Below are positions 24,087 through 33,677 of a DNA stretch of 64,000 nucleotides, in pieces; the first letter of the stretch is position 1, and every line of letters starts with the position of its first letter. A program made the translations under genes and the position numbers. The DNA is from Nocardia bovistercoris (GTDB taxonomy: Bacteria > Actinomycetota > Actinomycetes > Mycobacteriales > Mycobacteriaceae): assembly GCF_015674855.1 (NCBI RefSeq), contig NZ_JADMLG010000020.1, positions 1 through 64,000 on the forward strand, written 5' to 3'. The notes beneath the pieces were generated by a model that ran no database searches, had not been told where the DNA came from, and was given only the letters and a program-made list of their open reading frames with translations.

Positions 24087-27000
24087 TTGCGGAGGAACGA
24101 CCACTACGTCCGCCGGATTCTCGGTCGGCTCGACGCCGACCCCGGCGCCATCACCGTGACGCTCGGGGACGAGCCGTTCTCGGCGGAGCGGGTCGCCAGG
24201 GCGATCCGCACGACAGCGGCGTGGATGCGATCGGCAGGCGTCGGCCCCGGCGCCTCGGTCGCCGTGCTGACCAGTCCGAACACACCGGCGACGCTGATCT
24301 ACCGCTACGGGGCGAATCTCCTCGGCGCGACGGCGGTCCACATTCGGGGAATCAACGCCGCCGACCCGCACGACGAGATGAGTCCTCGAGTCCAGGCCGA
24401 GATCCTGGCCGGTCTGCGGCCGACCGTGCTCGCGGTGGACCAGGACAACCTCGAACGGGCCCGTGGCTTGCGCGCCTCGGCCGGATCGGAATTCGGCATC
24501 GTCGCACCCGGTCCGTCCGGACCCGGCGTGCTCGACATGACCCTGGCTCCGGCCTCGGAGTTCGACGACTCGACGGCCGCAGCTCCGGAGATCGCGGCGG
24601 TGACGTTCACCAGCGGCTCGTCGGGCAGGCCGAAGGGCGTCAGCTGGCCCTTCGCCGTCAAGAACGACATGGCCGCCGTCATGGTCGACGCCGAACCGGC
24701 CGTATGCCTGGTCACCGGATCCCTCACCCATTCCAGCGGCTTCTCCGCCGATGACGTGATCATCGCCGGGGGCGCGGTGGTGCTGCACAACGGGTTCGAG
24801 GCCGAGGCGGTACTGCGTGCCGTGGCACGACACGGCGTCACCCGCTTGGTCCTCGCCTCGCCGCAGGTGTACGCCCTCACCGATCATCCCGCATTCGACG
24901 ACTACGACCTGAGCAGCCTGCGCGAGGTGTACTACACCGGGAGTCCGGCCGCTCCCGAGCGAATGGCGGCCGCCGCGAAATCCCTCGGCCCGGTGCTGTT
25001 CCAGGTCTACGGCACGAGCGAGACCGGCATGATCAGCCAGCTCACCCCGCAGGACCACCTGGACCCTGACCTGCGCCGCACCGTCGGCCGTCCGCCCGCG
25101 AACGTCAGGATCACCATCCGCGATCCGCGGGATGGTGACCGGGTCCTCGCGCCGGGCGTCTCCGGCGAGATCTGTGCCTCCGGCCCTTGGGCGATGAGCC
25201 ACTACTGGAACGATCCGGAGCAGACCGCTCGCGTGGTCCACGACGGATGGGTGCGCACCGGCGACATCGGGCGCCTCGACGAGTCGGGATACCTGACCCT
25301 CGACGGCAGGCTGGACGGCGTCCTGAAGGGCTACGGCGTCCTGATCTACCCGGAAGCGGTGGAGCGCGTGCTCCTCGAACACGCGGACGTGGCCCAAGCG
25401 GCGGTCTTCGGGATCGAAGACGCGGACCGCCTGGCACGGGTCGACGCGGTGGTGACACCGACGTCCGGTTCCACGCCGCGACCCGACGAGTTGCGCGGGC
25501 ACGTGGCGGAGGCGCTCGGCGACCACCACACGCCGGTGGAGATCGAGGTCAGACCCGTACTGCCGCTGCGGGGATCGGCCAAGCCGGATCGCAACCTGCT
25601 CCGGAAGCAGGCGCTCGGCGCGCGGCACTGGCGTTCGACGTTGCACGAAGTCACCGGAACCTCCCTGCTGCGGGACCTGATCACGCCGCCCGCCGGAGAC
25701 ATTCCCGATGCCGCGTTCCTGGTGCGCCGGATCGATGCCGCCACGGCCGGATGCACCCGCGAGGAGCCCGCCGCCCAGAGCGCGGTGCGCGCGGTGTGGG
25801 CGGCGCTGCTGCGTTTGCTGGGGGCGGGCGCGCCGGTGGTCTTCGGGCAACGGGAGGCCGGTGCCGACCCCGACCTCGGGCCGCTCGTGGTGACCGTCGC
25901 GCCCCCGGACTCGCTCGGTGTCGTCGCGGAGCGGGCCGGGCAGGCCGCGGCCACGGCGGCCGAACACGCCGCGCTCGGACCGCAGGGGCTGGCGGTGCTC
26001 GACGCCGCCGCCGACACTCTGTTCGACACCGCGGTCGGTTTCGGCCGTCCCGGGAAGACCCTGCCCGACCTCGCCCGACCGCTCACCGCCGAACTCAGGG
26101 TCGACCGTGAGGCGAGCGAACTCGTGCTGACCCTGGTCACCGATCCGCGGCGAATCGGCCCCGCCCCCGCGGCATGGCTTCTCGACCTGGTCGTGCGACT
26201 GCTCGAAACCTTTCGCGAGTCGCCCGACCGACCACTCGCGCGCCTCGACCTTCTCGACGCGCACACCCGCCACCGGGCGCCCCGGGATCGGGACACCACC
26301 CCGCAACCACGGCGCCCCGCGACGCTGGGCCGACTGTGGCAACGCGCGGCGGAGGAACACGCCGACCGACCCGCCGTGGAAGCGGCGGGCGTCCCGACCT
26401 CCTATGCCGAACTCGATCGCCGGGCGGGCCGCCTCGCGACGGCGCTCGCCGCGGCGGGTGCGGCGCCGGGGCGGCTGGTGGCGCTCGTGCTGCCCCGTTC
26501 GGTGGATCTGATCACCGCGGTACTCGCGACCGCCCGAACCGGCGCGGCCTTCGTCCCCGTCGACCCCGGGTACCCGCGGGAGCGGATCGCGGCGATGCTG
26601 GCCGACTGTGACCCGACGGCCGTCTGCACGACGGCATCCGCCGAGTTCCCGTCGATCCGTCCCCTCCCGGTCATCCACGTGGACGACCGGGAGACCCTGG
26701 CTGGAGCGGACGTGTTCCCCCTGGTCGAGTCGCGGCAGACCGATCCGGCGTACGTCATCTTCACCTCCGGCACGACCGGGCGGCCGAAGGGTGTCGCGGT
26801 CACCAACGCCGGACTGGCGAACCTGGCAGCGACCAAACGCGAGGGCCTTGGACTGGACGACACCGCCCGATTGCTCCAGTTCGCCTCACCGAGCTTCGAC
26901 GCGTTCGTCGCCGAACTGACGGGGGCGTTCACCTCGGGCGCCACGGTGGTCGTGCCGCCGCCGGGCCCCCTCGCCGCGGACGCGCTGACAGCGGTCCTGG

Positions 27001-28076
27001 TCGAGCACGGGATCACGCACGCCATCCTCCCGCCGGTCGCGCTGTCGAGCATGGATCCCACCGCCGTGCCCGGACTGCGCGGCCTGATCAGCGCGGGCGA
27101 GGAATGCCCGGCGGAACTGGCCGCGCGGTGGTCGCGGGGCCGCCGGATGGTCAACGCCTACGGCCCCACCGAGGTCACCGTCTGCGCGACCCAGAGCGGA
27201 CCGCTCGTCAACGGCGGGCGGCCGACGATCGGGCGTCCGATCGCGGGCGCCCGCGTCCACGTGCTCGGACCCGCTCTTCAGCCGGTGGCGACCGCATTCC
27301 GCGGGGAACTCTACGTCGCGGGTCCCGGCGTCGCGCGTGGCTATCTCAACCGGCCCGCGGCGACGGCCGAACGATTCGTGGCCGACCCGTTCGGCCCGCC
27401 CGGCAGCCGGATGTACCGCACCGGCGATATCGGGTCGTGGCGCGAAGACGGCGACCTGGACTTCCACGGCCGGGCCGACGACCAGATCAAACTGCGAGGC
27501 TTCCGGATCGAGCCGCGCGAAGTGGCGGCGGTGCTCGAGGAACTGCCCGCGGTCACCCGCGCGGTCGTCGGCGTCCGCGCGGATCGCGCGGGCCGCGCCC
27601 GACTGGTCGCCTGGGTCGTGCCCGTCGGCGAGGCCCCCGACGACGCACAACTGCGCGACCACGCCGCACGCCGATTGCCCCAGCACATGGTGCCCACCGG
27701 CTACGTGGTCGTGCGTACCCTTCCCGTCACGCCCAACGGCAAACTCGACCTGGCCGCACTGCCCGCGTTCGCCGAGTCGGAGAGTCCCGCGCTCGCGACC
27801 GCACAGCCCACCCTGCGAACCCCGGCCGAACGCACACTGGCCGCCCTCTTCGAGGAGTTGCTCGAGGCCACCGACGTCGGCGTCGACAGCAACTTCTTCG
27901 CGCTCGGCGGTGACAGCATGCTGGCCATCTCGCTGATCCGGCGCGCCCGCCAGGCAGGTCTCGCCCTCTCCCCGAAGGAGATCCTGGCGAACCCGACGGT
28001 CGGGGCCCTCGCCGCGGTGGCGACATCGCTTTCGTCCGCACCAGCTCGAAATCCGCACGTGGAAGGCCACCGATGA
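24087..28076 (+). CDS. Hybrid acyl/aryl ligase - partial C - adenylation - PCP protein
   Basis: 1329 residues. An acyl/aryl-adenylating ligase (1-510) has FTSGSSGRPKG near 173, YGTSETG and a terminal Lys in GSAKPDR. Residues 515-735 resemble only the C-terminal lobe of a condensation domain (LFDTAVGFGRPG stretch), with no HHxxxDG. A full adenylation domain (745-1230) follows, with IFTSGTTGRPKG near 890, NAYGPTEVTVCAT, YRTGDIG and TPNGKLD. A PCP has LGGDS with Ser near 1276. By-eye specificity residues are D-A-A-I-I-A-A-V-C plus the A10 Lys: an alpha-amino acid, probably hydrophobic or aromatic. The start is TTG, supported by GGAGA six bases upstream. The stop overlaps the P450 start (ATGA). 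One of its activation domains could supply the PKS starter, but the first has no adjacent carrier domain. Both domains look active. Confidence 0.88.
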   Translation: MRRNDHYVRRILGRLDADPGAITVTLGDEPFSAERVARAIRTTAAWMRSAGVGPGASVAVLTSPNTPATLIYRYGANLLGATAVHIRGINAADPHDEMSPRVQAEILAGLRPTVLAVDQDNLERARGLRASAGSEFGIVAPGPSGPGVLDMTLAPASEFDDSTAAAPEIAAVTFTSGSSGRPKGVSWPFAVKNDMAAVMVDAEPAVCLVTGSLTHSSGFSADDVIIAGGAVVLHNGFEAEAVLRAVARHGVTRLVLASPQVYALTDHPAFDDYDLSSLREVYYTGSPAAPERMAAAAKSLGPVLFQVYGTSETGMISQLTPQDHLDPDLRRTVGRPPANVRITIRDPRDGDRVLAPGVSGEICASGPWAMSHYWNDPEQTARVVHDGWVRTGDIGRLDESGYLTLDGRLDGVLKGYGVLIYPEAVERVLLEHADVAQAAVFGIEDADRLARVDAVVTPTSGSTPRPDELRGHVAEALGDHHTPVEIEVRPVLPLRGSAKPDRNLLRKQALGARHWRSTLHEVTGTSLLRDLITPPAGDIPDAAFLVRRIDAATAGCTREEPAAQSAVRAVWAALLRLLGAGAPVVFGQREAGADPDLGPLVVTVAPPDSLGVVAERAGQAAATAAEHAALGPQGLAVLDAAADTLFDTAVGFGRPGKTLPDLARPLTAELRVDREASELVLTLVTDPRRIGPAPAAWLLDLVVRLLETFRESPDRPLARLDLLDAHTRHRAPRDRDTTPQPRRPATLGRLWQRAAEEHADRPAVEAAGVPTSYAELDRRAGRLATALAAAGAAPGRLVALVLPRSVDLITAVLATARTGAAFVPVDPGYPRERIAAMLADCDPTAVCTTASAEFPSIRPLPVIHVDDRETLAGADVFPLVESRQTDPAYVIFTSGTTGRPKGVAVTNAGLANLAATKREGLGLDDTARLLQFASPSFDAFVAELTGAFTSGATVVVPPPGPLAADALTAVLVEHGITHAILPPVALSSMDPTAVPGLRGLISAGEECPAELAARWSRGRRMVNAYGPTEVTVCATQSGPLVNGGRPTIGRPIAGARVHVLGPALQPVATAFRGELYVAGPGVARGYLNRPAATAERFVADPFGPPGSRMYRTGDIGSWREDGDLDFHGRADDQIKLRGFRIEPREVAAVLEELPAVTRAVVGVRADRAGRARLVAWVVPVGEAPDDAQLRDHAARRLPQHMVPTGYVVVRTLPVTPNGKLDLAALPAFAESESPALATAQPTLRTPAERTLAALFEELLEATDVGVDSNFFALGGDSMLAISLIRRARQAGLALSPKEILANPTVGALAAVATSLSSAPARNPHVEGHR

Positions 28077-29302
28077 CCCGCCCTGTTGTCAGCCCGGAAC
28101 TCCTCGACTCACTCGACCTCGCCGATCCGGTGCTGCACGCCGAGCACGAACTCTCCGAGGTGTGGCGCAGGCTCCGCGAGGACCGGCCGCACTACTGGCA
28201 CCCGCCGAAAGGGGATCGTCCCGGCTTCTGGGTCTTCCCCCGCCACTCCGACGCGATGGCGGTCTACCGCGACAAGGAACACTTCACCACCGAGGGTGGC
28301 AACGCGTTGGCGACGCTGCTCTCCGGTGGCGACTCCGCGTCCGGCTCGATGCTCGCGGTGACCGACGGTGACAAGCACACCCAACTGCGCAACGTGTTGA
28401 ACGCGGCCTTCTCCCCCGGTCGGCTCAAGAACATCCGCGAGGCGATCCGGCGCACGATCGATGACCTGATCAGGGCCGCGATAGAGAAGGGCGAGTGCGA
28501 TTTCGTCCACGACGTGTCCGCGAGCGTGCCGCTCGGCGCCATCTGCGGTCTGATGGACGTGCCCGAGGCGGACCGCCGCTATCTGCTCGGATTGACCTCA
28601 CACGCGTGGAGCTCCGACGACGCGGACGCCCCGCCGCAGGACAGCTGGCAGGCCAAGAGCGAGATACTGCTCTACTTCGCCGACCTGGCCCACACCCGAC
28701 GCGGTAGTGACTCCGACGACGTCGTCAGTCTGCTGGCCAACTGTCACCTGGGCGGCCAACCGCTCAGCGACGCCGACCTGATGTCCAACTGCTACGGACT
28801 CATGATCGGCGGAGACGAGACCGGACGTCATGCCATATCCGGCGGCGTCCAGGCGCTGATCGAATGGCCGGACCAGTGGCGCGCGCTCAAGGAGGGCGCC
28901 GTCGGCCTCGACACCGCCGCCAACGAGGTGTTGCGCTGGACCGTTCCTTCCTTGCACGGTGGACGCCTGGCGACCGGGGACACCACGGTCAACGGGCAGC
29001 CGGTCAAGAAGGGTGACATCGTCAGCGTCTGGATCTCCTCGGCCAACCGGGATCCCGAGGTCTTCACCGATCCGGACCGCTTCCAACTCGATCGCACGCC
29101 GAACAAGCACCTGACCTTCGCCTTCGGCTCACATATCTGCCTGGGACACACGCTGGCCCGCATCGAGGTCGAGGAGGTGCTCGACTCGCTGCGCACGCTC
29201 GTGTCGTCGGCGGAACAGACCGGTCCCGAGCGGTGGATCTACTCCAGCATCCTGCACGGCATGAGTTCCCTTCCGGTCGTGCTGAACCCGGAATCCGCGT
29301 GA
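28073..29302 (+). CDS. Cytochrome P450, candidate PCP-tethered amino-acid hydroxylase
   Basis: 409-residue P450 with ExxR in NEVLRW near residue 284 and haem loop FGSHICLGH (Cys near 355). The I-helix reads GGDETGRH, keeping the acid-Thr pair but with Gly-Arg after it. It is translationally coupled to the A-PCP protein upstream (ATGA) and to a ketoreductase downstream (GTGA). Known systems with the same gene order logic (NovH-NovI-NovJ and other beta-hydroxylating A-PCP/P450 pairs) hydroxylate the beta-carbon of a PCP-bound aminoacyl group; that function is inferred from context. It is not closely similar to the paired P450s at 1-3765. No dedicated ferredoxin gene is adjacent. Confidence 0.92.
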   Translation: MTRPVVSPELLDSLDLADPVLHAEHELSEVWRRLREDRPHYWHPPKGDRPGFWVFPRHSDAMAVYRDKEHFTTEGGNALATLLSGGDSASGSMLAVTDGDKHTQLRNVLNAAFSPGRLKNIREAIRRTIDDLIRAAIEKGECDFVHDVSASVPLGAICGLMDVPEADRRYLLGLTSHAWSSDDADAPPQDSWQAKSEILLYFADLAHTRRGSDSDDVVSLLANCHLGGQPLSDADLMSNCYGLMIGGDETGRHAISGGVQALIEWPDQWRALKEGAVGLDTAANEVLRWTVPSLHGGRLATGDTTVNGQPVKKGDIVSVWISSANRDPEVFTDPDRFQLDRTPNKHLTFAFGSHICLGHTLARIEVEEVLDSLRTLVSSAEQTGPERWIYSSILHGMSSLPVVLNPESA

Positions 29303-30048
29303 ACCGCGTCGCCGTGGTCACCGGATCGGCCCGTGGCATCGGCGCCGCGGTGGCCGATCGGCTGATCCGCGACGATATCGATGTCGCCGTCCTCGATCTC
29401 GACGCCGAGGCCGCGCGACGCACCGCCGCGGCGCTGGAGCAAGCGGGCGGCCGCGCCACGGCCGTCGGCGTCGACGTGAGCGACGCCGACTCGGTCCGCG
29501 CGGCGGTCGACGAAGTCGTCGACCGGTTCGGTACGCCCGGCATCCTGGTCAACAACGCGGGCGCCACCCGGGACAACCTGCTCTTCTACCTGTCACCCGC
29601 CGACTGGGACCTGGTCATCGATGTCAACCTGCGCGGCACGTTCCTGATGACGCGCGCGGTCGCCGAGCACATGGCCAAGATCGGCTGGGGCCGCGTGGTG
29701 AACGTGTCGAGCATCGCCGCGGTCGGCAATGTCGGCCAAGCCAACTATTCCGCGGCGAAGGCCGGAATCGAGGGCCTGACCAAGACGCTGGCCCTGGAAC
29801 TCGGTCCGCTCAACGTCACGGTGAACGCCGTGGCGCCCGGCTATGTGGCCACCGAGATGACCGCGGCACTGGCGGCGCAAACAGGCCGCACGGTCGAGGA
29901 GCACCAGGCGCAGGCCGCGGCGACCATTCCGCTGCGCCGGGTCGGTCAGCCGCAGGACATCGCGGACGTGGTCGCCTTCCTGGCGAGCGACCACGCGTCG
30001 TTCGTGTCCGGCCAGATCATCCATGTCGCCGGTGGGCCGGTGTGCTGA
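29299..30048 (+). CDS. FabG-like SDR ketoreductase
   Basis: 249-residue classical short-chain dehydrogenase with NAD(P)-binding TGSARGIG, NNAG, catalytic Ser in VVNVSSIAAVG and YSAAK (Tyr, Lys). It looks like a 3-oxoacyl-ACP reductase. The GTG at 29299 overlaps the P450 stop (GTGA); a longer reading beginning at 29233 would lie inside the P450 gene and is not used. Its coupling with the A-PCP and P450 genes suggests oxidation or reduction of the beta-position on the carrier-bound amino acid, as NovJ/NovK do, or reduction of a polyketide intermediate. It is the last gene of the rightward unit and converges on the kinase gene across 62 bp. Confidence 0.9.
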   Translation: MNRVAVVTGSARGIGAAVADRLIRDDIDVAVLDLDAEAARRTAAALEQAGGRATAVGVDVSDADSVRAAVDEVVDRFGTPGILVNNAGATRDNLLFYLSPADWDLVIDVNLRGTFLMTRAVAEHMAKIGWGRVVNVSSIAAVGNVGQANYSAAKAGIEGLTKTLALELGPLNVTVNAVAPGYVATEMTAALAAQTGRTVEEHQAQAAATIPLRRVGQPQDIADVVAFLASDHASFVSGQIIHVAGGPVC

Positions 30049-30110
30049 CCGGCGCGCCCGTCGGAATCCGTCGAACCGGAATAGTGGCCTTGCCGTCGAT
30101 CGCCGCGATC

Positions 30111-31049
30111 TCAGCTACGGATGAGCAGCCGAGCCAACGCGACAGCCCCGTACAGCGTGGACAGCTCGCCGAACCGAGATCCTCGTATCGGCGGGGTACT
30201 CGATACGCCGGGGCGGGCCAGTGCGCGCGCGTGCGCGTCGATCGTGGCGACGAATCGCGGCAGCCCGGCCGCTACGCCACCCCCGACGACGACCACGTCG
30301 GGATGCAGCAGCTCGTTCACTCCGGTGATCGCCACCGCGAGCCGGTGGCAGGCTCGATCCATCGCTCGCACGGCCCACGGCTCATCGCCGAGCAGGCCGG
30401 ATCTCAGTTCCGCGAAGGTCACCGGGGCACCGCGCAGCCGCCCGGCGCGCGCCAGGATCGCCGGTCCACTCGCGCAGGCCTGTAGGCAACCCCGCCTGCC
30501 GCATCGGCAGTCGGGGCCGTCCGCATCGGTGATCAGATGGCCGATCTCGAACGACCCCGTATCCGTCGAGCCGACGTATTCGCCACCGACGACCATGCCC
30601 CCGCCCACCCCGGTGCCGACCCCGACGTAGAGCAGACGCGCACCACCGCATGCCTCGGCTTCGGCCATCGCCGCCAGATCCCCGTCGTCGGCGAACCGGA
30701 TCGGGGCGCCGCCGAACAACGCACCGAAGGCGCGGTGCACGTCCAGCCCCACCCACTCCGGGCGGTTCGGCCACGCCGAAACGACTCCGATCGAGTCGAT
30801 CGTTGCGGGCAATCCCACACCCACCGCGTCGAATTCGGCCGAGATCTCCCCGCGCAGCAGATCCACTTCCCTCGACAGTTGCGCGAGGTCGGTGTCGACC
30901 CCGCCCACGGTCCAGTGGAACACCCGATCCCGCACCGCGCCGCCGTCGGTGTGGGCGCGCAAGGCTGTCTTCGTGCCGCCGATGTCGACTCCGAGCCAGG
31001 TGTGTCGCCGCCGCGGCGGGGCAGGCCGATCCTCGCGACGTTTGCTCAT
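30111..31049 (-). CDS. rifN-like: ROK-family sugar kinase (RifN-type kanosamine kinase)
   Basis: 312-residue ROK kinase. The phosphate-binding motif GVDIGGTKTA is near residue 20. A Cys-rich zinc site, CRCGRRGCLQ, is in the middle with its upstream ExGH element (FEIGH). The C-terminal adenosine motif is VVVVGGGVAAG. RifN in the rifamycin cluster phosphorylates kanosamine at C6; the pairing with a RifL-type oxidoreductase and the presence of RifK and RifM homologues make that assignment likely, although glucokinase-type ROK proteins look alike. The ATG at 31049 overlaps the stop of the oxidoreductase (ATGA). Longer readings extending to 31703 are a fused shadow of the upstream gene. Confidence 0.85.
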   Translation of the reverse strand: MSKRREDRPAPPRRRHTWLGVDIGGTKTALRAHTDGGAVRDRVFHWTVGGVDTDLAQLSREVDLLRGEISAEFDAVGVGLPATIDSIGVVSAWPNRPEWVGLDVHRAFGALFGGAPIRFADDGDLAAMAEAEACGGARLLYVGVGTGVGGGMVVGGEYVGSTDTGSFEIGHLITDADGPDCRCGRRGCLQACASGPAILARAGRLRGAPVTFAELRSGLLGDEPWAVRAMDRACHRLAVAITGVNELLHPDVVVVGGGVAAGLPRFVATIDAHARALARPGVSSTPPIRGSRFGELSTLYGAVALARLLIRS

Positions 31050-32146
31050 CCGACATCCTCCATCGCCGCCGACTCGGTCAGTGCGGTCGGCTCGCCCGCT
31101 GCGGCGTAGATGGCCTCGATCGTGTCGATGATCCGGCGCGCTCCGCGGATCGCCGTGCCGCGAGCCCGGGGGTCGGCGAGTCGGTCCCGGATCTCGTCGA
31201 GCAGTCGGTCGTACTCCGTGCCCGGCGGCTCCGTCGGCACCACGATCTCCTGGATGCGCCGGTCGGAGACGACCGTGATGCCCGGGCGCCGCTCGCGATT
31301 CGGGCTGAATCCGAATGTGCAACGCAGGGTGGCCGTTCCGGCGCTGCCCGTGACCCGGATCGAGGTCGAGTCGTGGGTGACCGCGGCCGAAGCCCAACTC
31401 GCGACAAGTCCGACCCCGACACCGCTGTCGGTCACCATGAACGCGCGAACGGTGTCCTCGACATCGGCGACGGCGACGGCGCCGAGCGACTCCTGACCCC
31501 CGCGCCATGTGGTGCCCTTGGACGGCGTATTCACGTGATCGTGCGACGTCATCGCCGTGACCTGACGGAAGGTCGCCGGACCGGCGATGTCCTCGAAGAC
31601 ATCGAGCAGGTGCCAACCCAGGTCGATCAGCACTCCGCCGCCCGCCAGCCCACGATTGGTGAACCAACCCCCGCCTCCCGGCACCCCACTCGCGCGCAGC
31701 CAACTCAGGTCGACCGTGCGCAGTTCGCCGAGTTGGGGCAGCAGTGCCCGAAATTCAGCGATATCGGCGCGGTGTCGAGCGGCGCTACCCGCGAGCAACG
31801 ACACTCCGCCGCAATTCTCGGCCGCGGCCAGAAAATCCGCCTCCGTGGTGGACAGGCACACCGGCTTCTCGATGAATGTCGCGACACCGCGCTCGAGCAA
31901 TCCGCATCCGACCCGGGCGTGCAGATAGTTCGGGAGGGCGACGATCGCGAAGTCGACGCGGTCGGGGTCGAACTCTTCGAGGCTCGGGATGGCGGGTCTG
32001 CCGGTGGTCGCGGTGAACCGGCTGCGACGACCCGGGTGGGGATCGACGGCCGCCACGACCTCGTAGTCCGCGGCGGCCTGCAGCCGCGGCAACCAGATAT
32101 GTTGACTCGACCAACCGAAGCCGATCAGCGCTGTGCGTATGGTCAT
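31046..32146 (-). CDS. rifL-like: Gfo/Idh/MocA oxidoreductase (RifL type)
   Basis: 366-residue NAD(P)-dependent sugar dehydrogenase. The N-terminal nucleotide motif is IGFGWSSQHIWLPRL, followed by AIVALPNYLHA and the conserved EKPVCL Lys-Pro element. RifL homologues are proposed to oxidise UDP-glucose at C3 so that RifK can install the amino group. The ATG at 32146 begins MTIRTALIGFG directly at the fold; a longer reading from 32437 adds an Arg-rich leader without family resemblance. It is the first gene of a two-gene leftward unit with the kinase. A 611-bp non-coding stretch lies upstream. Confidence 0.86.
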   Translation of the reverse strand: MTIRTALIGFGWSSQHIWLPRLQAAADYEVVAAVDPHPGRRSRFTATTGRPAIPSLEEFDPDRVDFAIVALPNYLHARVGCGLLERGVATFIEKPVCLSTTEADFLAAAENCGGVSLLAGSAARHRADIAEFRALLPQLGELRTVDLSWLRASGVPGGGGWFTNRGLAGGGVLIDLGWHLLDVFEDIAGPATFRQVTAMTSHDHVNTPSKGTTWRGGQESLGAVAVADVEDTVRAFMVTDSGVGVGLVASWASAAVTHDSTSIRVTGSAGTATLRCTFGFSPNRERRPGITVVSDRRIQEIVVPTEPPGTEYDRLLDEIRDRLADPRARGTAIRGARRIIDTIEAIYAAAGEPTALTESAAMEDVG

Positions 32147-32757
32147 GCCGCGGCCTCTGGCTCGGTGGCGTAGCGCCGCCGCCGATTCGGGTACACCGGG
32201 ATGAATCGGGAACTCATATCGCGAATCTCTCTTCTGCCGGCGGCACCTGGTGACCGAGAGTAGAAATTTCGTCCGGTGCCGCACATCCCTCGATCTGACA
32301 GATCGGCGGCGCCGCAGTTCCTTTCGCCGTATCGGTCGCCGATTCGACAGACGGATTCCGCGATACGGTTGCCATCGCGCGTGGAGTGCGGCATGCTCGA
32401 ATCGATGCCGCTCCGAATCGGGTGGACCTTCCGTCAACGGTGTCGACGATCCGCCGGGGGTATCGGATGTCGAGTGGAATATTTACCGCAGTTCGATATT
32501 TCGCGATTCCCGAGTCGGCCTCTCACGCTGCTGTCGAATGTCTCGACGGCCACCGAGTCCCGAATGACGGCCACCTGAATGACGGCCGCTGAGTCCCGAA
32601 TTCCGATCCTTGTTCCGGCAGCCCGGAATTGCCATCCCATCGACGACACCGACACGCTGTCACCGCGGAAACGAGGCAGGCGGCGGCGCATCGGTCCCGC
32701 ACCGGGGATTTCACGGTCCACCCACCCGATACGACGACGAGATCGGATATTTCCCGC
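32147..32757. promoter_or_regulatory. 611-bp non-coding region with inverted repeat
   Basis: No convincing gene. The stretch is less GC-rich than its neighbours and separates two divergent units (RifL/RifN-type genes left, thioesterase right). A perfect 7-bp inverted repeat CGATCTG-A-CAGATCG lies at 32291-32305, 145 bp before the oxidoreductase start, and could be an operator. Around 32552-32605 short repeats occur: GAGTCCCGAA twice and GAATGACGGCC twice. Function of these is unknown. Confidence 0.45.
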
Positions 32758-33546
32758 ATGGTCAGAACCGACGACGATCGCCTGTGGTTCCGCAGGTTCA
32801 GCGAGGCGCCGGATGCGGCGGTCCGGCTGATCTGCCTACCGCACGCGGGTGGCGCCGCAAGTTATTTCGTGCCGGTCGCGCGGGCATTGGCGCCCGAGAT
32901 CGAGGTACTCGCCGTGCAGCCTCCGGGGCGGCAGGACCGCCGCCACGAGCCGTGCGCGGAGACGATTCCCGATCTCGCCGAGGCCGTCGCGGCACGGCTG
33001 CGCGACTGGGCGGACAAGCCGATGGCGCTGTTCGGGCACAGTATGGGAGCGATCGTGGCCTTCGAGACCACCCGACGCCTGATCGCCGACGACATCCGCC
33101 CCGTCGCGCTGTTCGTGTCGGGACGCGTCGCCGCGTCGACGCACCGCGACGAGCGGACGCACCTGCTCGACGACGCGGCTCTCACCGACCACATCCGTCG
33201 ACTCGGCGGCACCGACGACCGTATCCTGGCCGACCCGGAGATGGTCACGGCGATCCTCGCGGCAGCACGAGCCGACTATCGCGCGATCAGCGCCTACCGC
33301 TGTCTTCCCGGCCCGCCGCTGCCGACCCCGATCCACGCCTACCTCGGTGACTCCGATTCGCAGGTCACGCCGACGCAGGCCGAGGCGTGGGAGCGACACA
33401 CCACGGGCGGATTCGATCTCCGGGTGTTTCCCGGCGGCCATTTCTATCTGGAACAGCATGCGGCGCAGGTGGTCCGATCGATCGGGGAATCGGTGGGTCG
33501 CGCGCTGCGCGAACGCGGTTCGAATTCGTCCTCGACCCCGGGGTGA
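32758..33546 (+). CDS. rifR-like: Type II thioesterase (RifR class)
   Basis: 262-residue alpha/beta hydrolase of the editing thioesterase family that removes stalled or wrong acyl groups from PKS and NRPS carrier proteins. It has CLPHAGGAASYFVPVA near the N-terminus (oxyanion region), nucleophile elbow GHSMGA and catalytic His in GGHFYLEQH. Length fits RifR and GrsT. The ATG at 32758 gives the expected N-terminus a few residues before the WFRRF element; a reading from 32629 adds 43 residues rich in Arg and His and is less likely. No strong Shine-Dalgarno is visible. It could also act as the releasing enzyme in trans, since the PKS has none. Confidence 0.9.
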   Translation: MVRTDDDRLWFRRFSEAPDAAVRLICLPHAGGAASYFVPVARALAPEIEVLAVQPPGRQDRRHEPCAETIPDLAEAVAARLRDWADKPMALFGHSMGAIVAFETTRRLIADDIRPVALFVSGRVAASTHRDERTHLLDDAALTDHIRRLGGTDDRILADPEMVTAILAAARADYRAISAYRCLPGPPLPTPIHAYLGDSDSQVTPTQAEAWERHTTGGFDLRVFPGGHFYLEQHAAQVVRSIGESVGRALRERGSNSSSTPG

Positions 33547-33565
33547 CCCGGTGCCGCCCCGACCG

Positions 33566-33595
33566 GGCGGTACCCGCCGAACAGCGGGTACCGCC
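33566..33595. terminator. Strong bidirectional hairpin, right edge of cluster
   Basis: A perfect 12-bp stem, GGCGGTACCCGC (33566-33577) against GCGGGTACCGCC (33584-33595) with loop CGAACA, lies between the convergent thioesterase and hydrolase genes. There is no U-tract, as is common in actinomycete terminators. Confidence 0.75.
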
Positions 33596-33677
33596 GCGAT
33601 CGGGGCGGTGGTGCGGCTCCCGGTCACCGCCGTCGAGGCGGGCCTCGACCCGTCCTCGACGCGCGGCCGGGTCTAGC

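Noticed and set aside
24087..25620. First ligase domain called outright as the AHBA loading domain
   Set aside because: RifA-type loading uses an A domain fused directly to an ACP; here no carrier follows the first ligase and its sequence does not let me read AHBA specificity.
24081..26678. 865-codon open frame on the minus strand
   Set aside because: Antisense to the ligase/A-PCP gene, whose own frame has clear domains and motifs.
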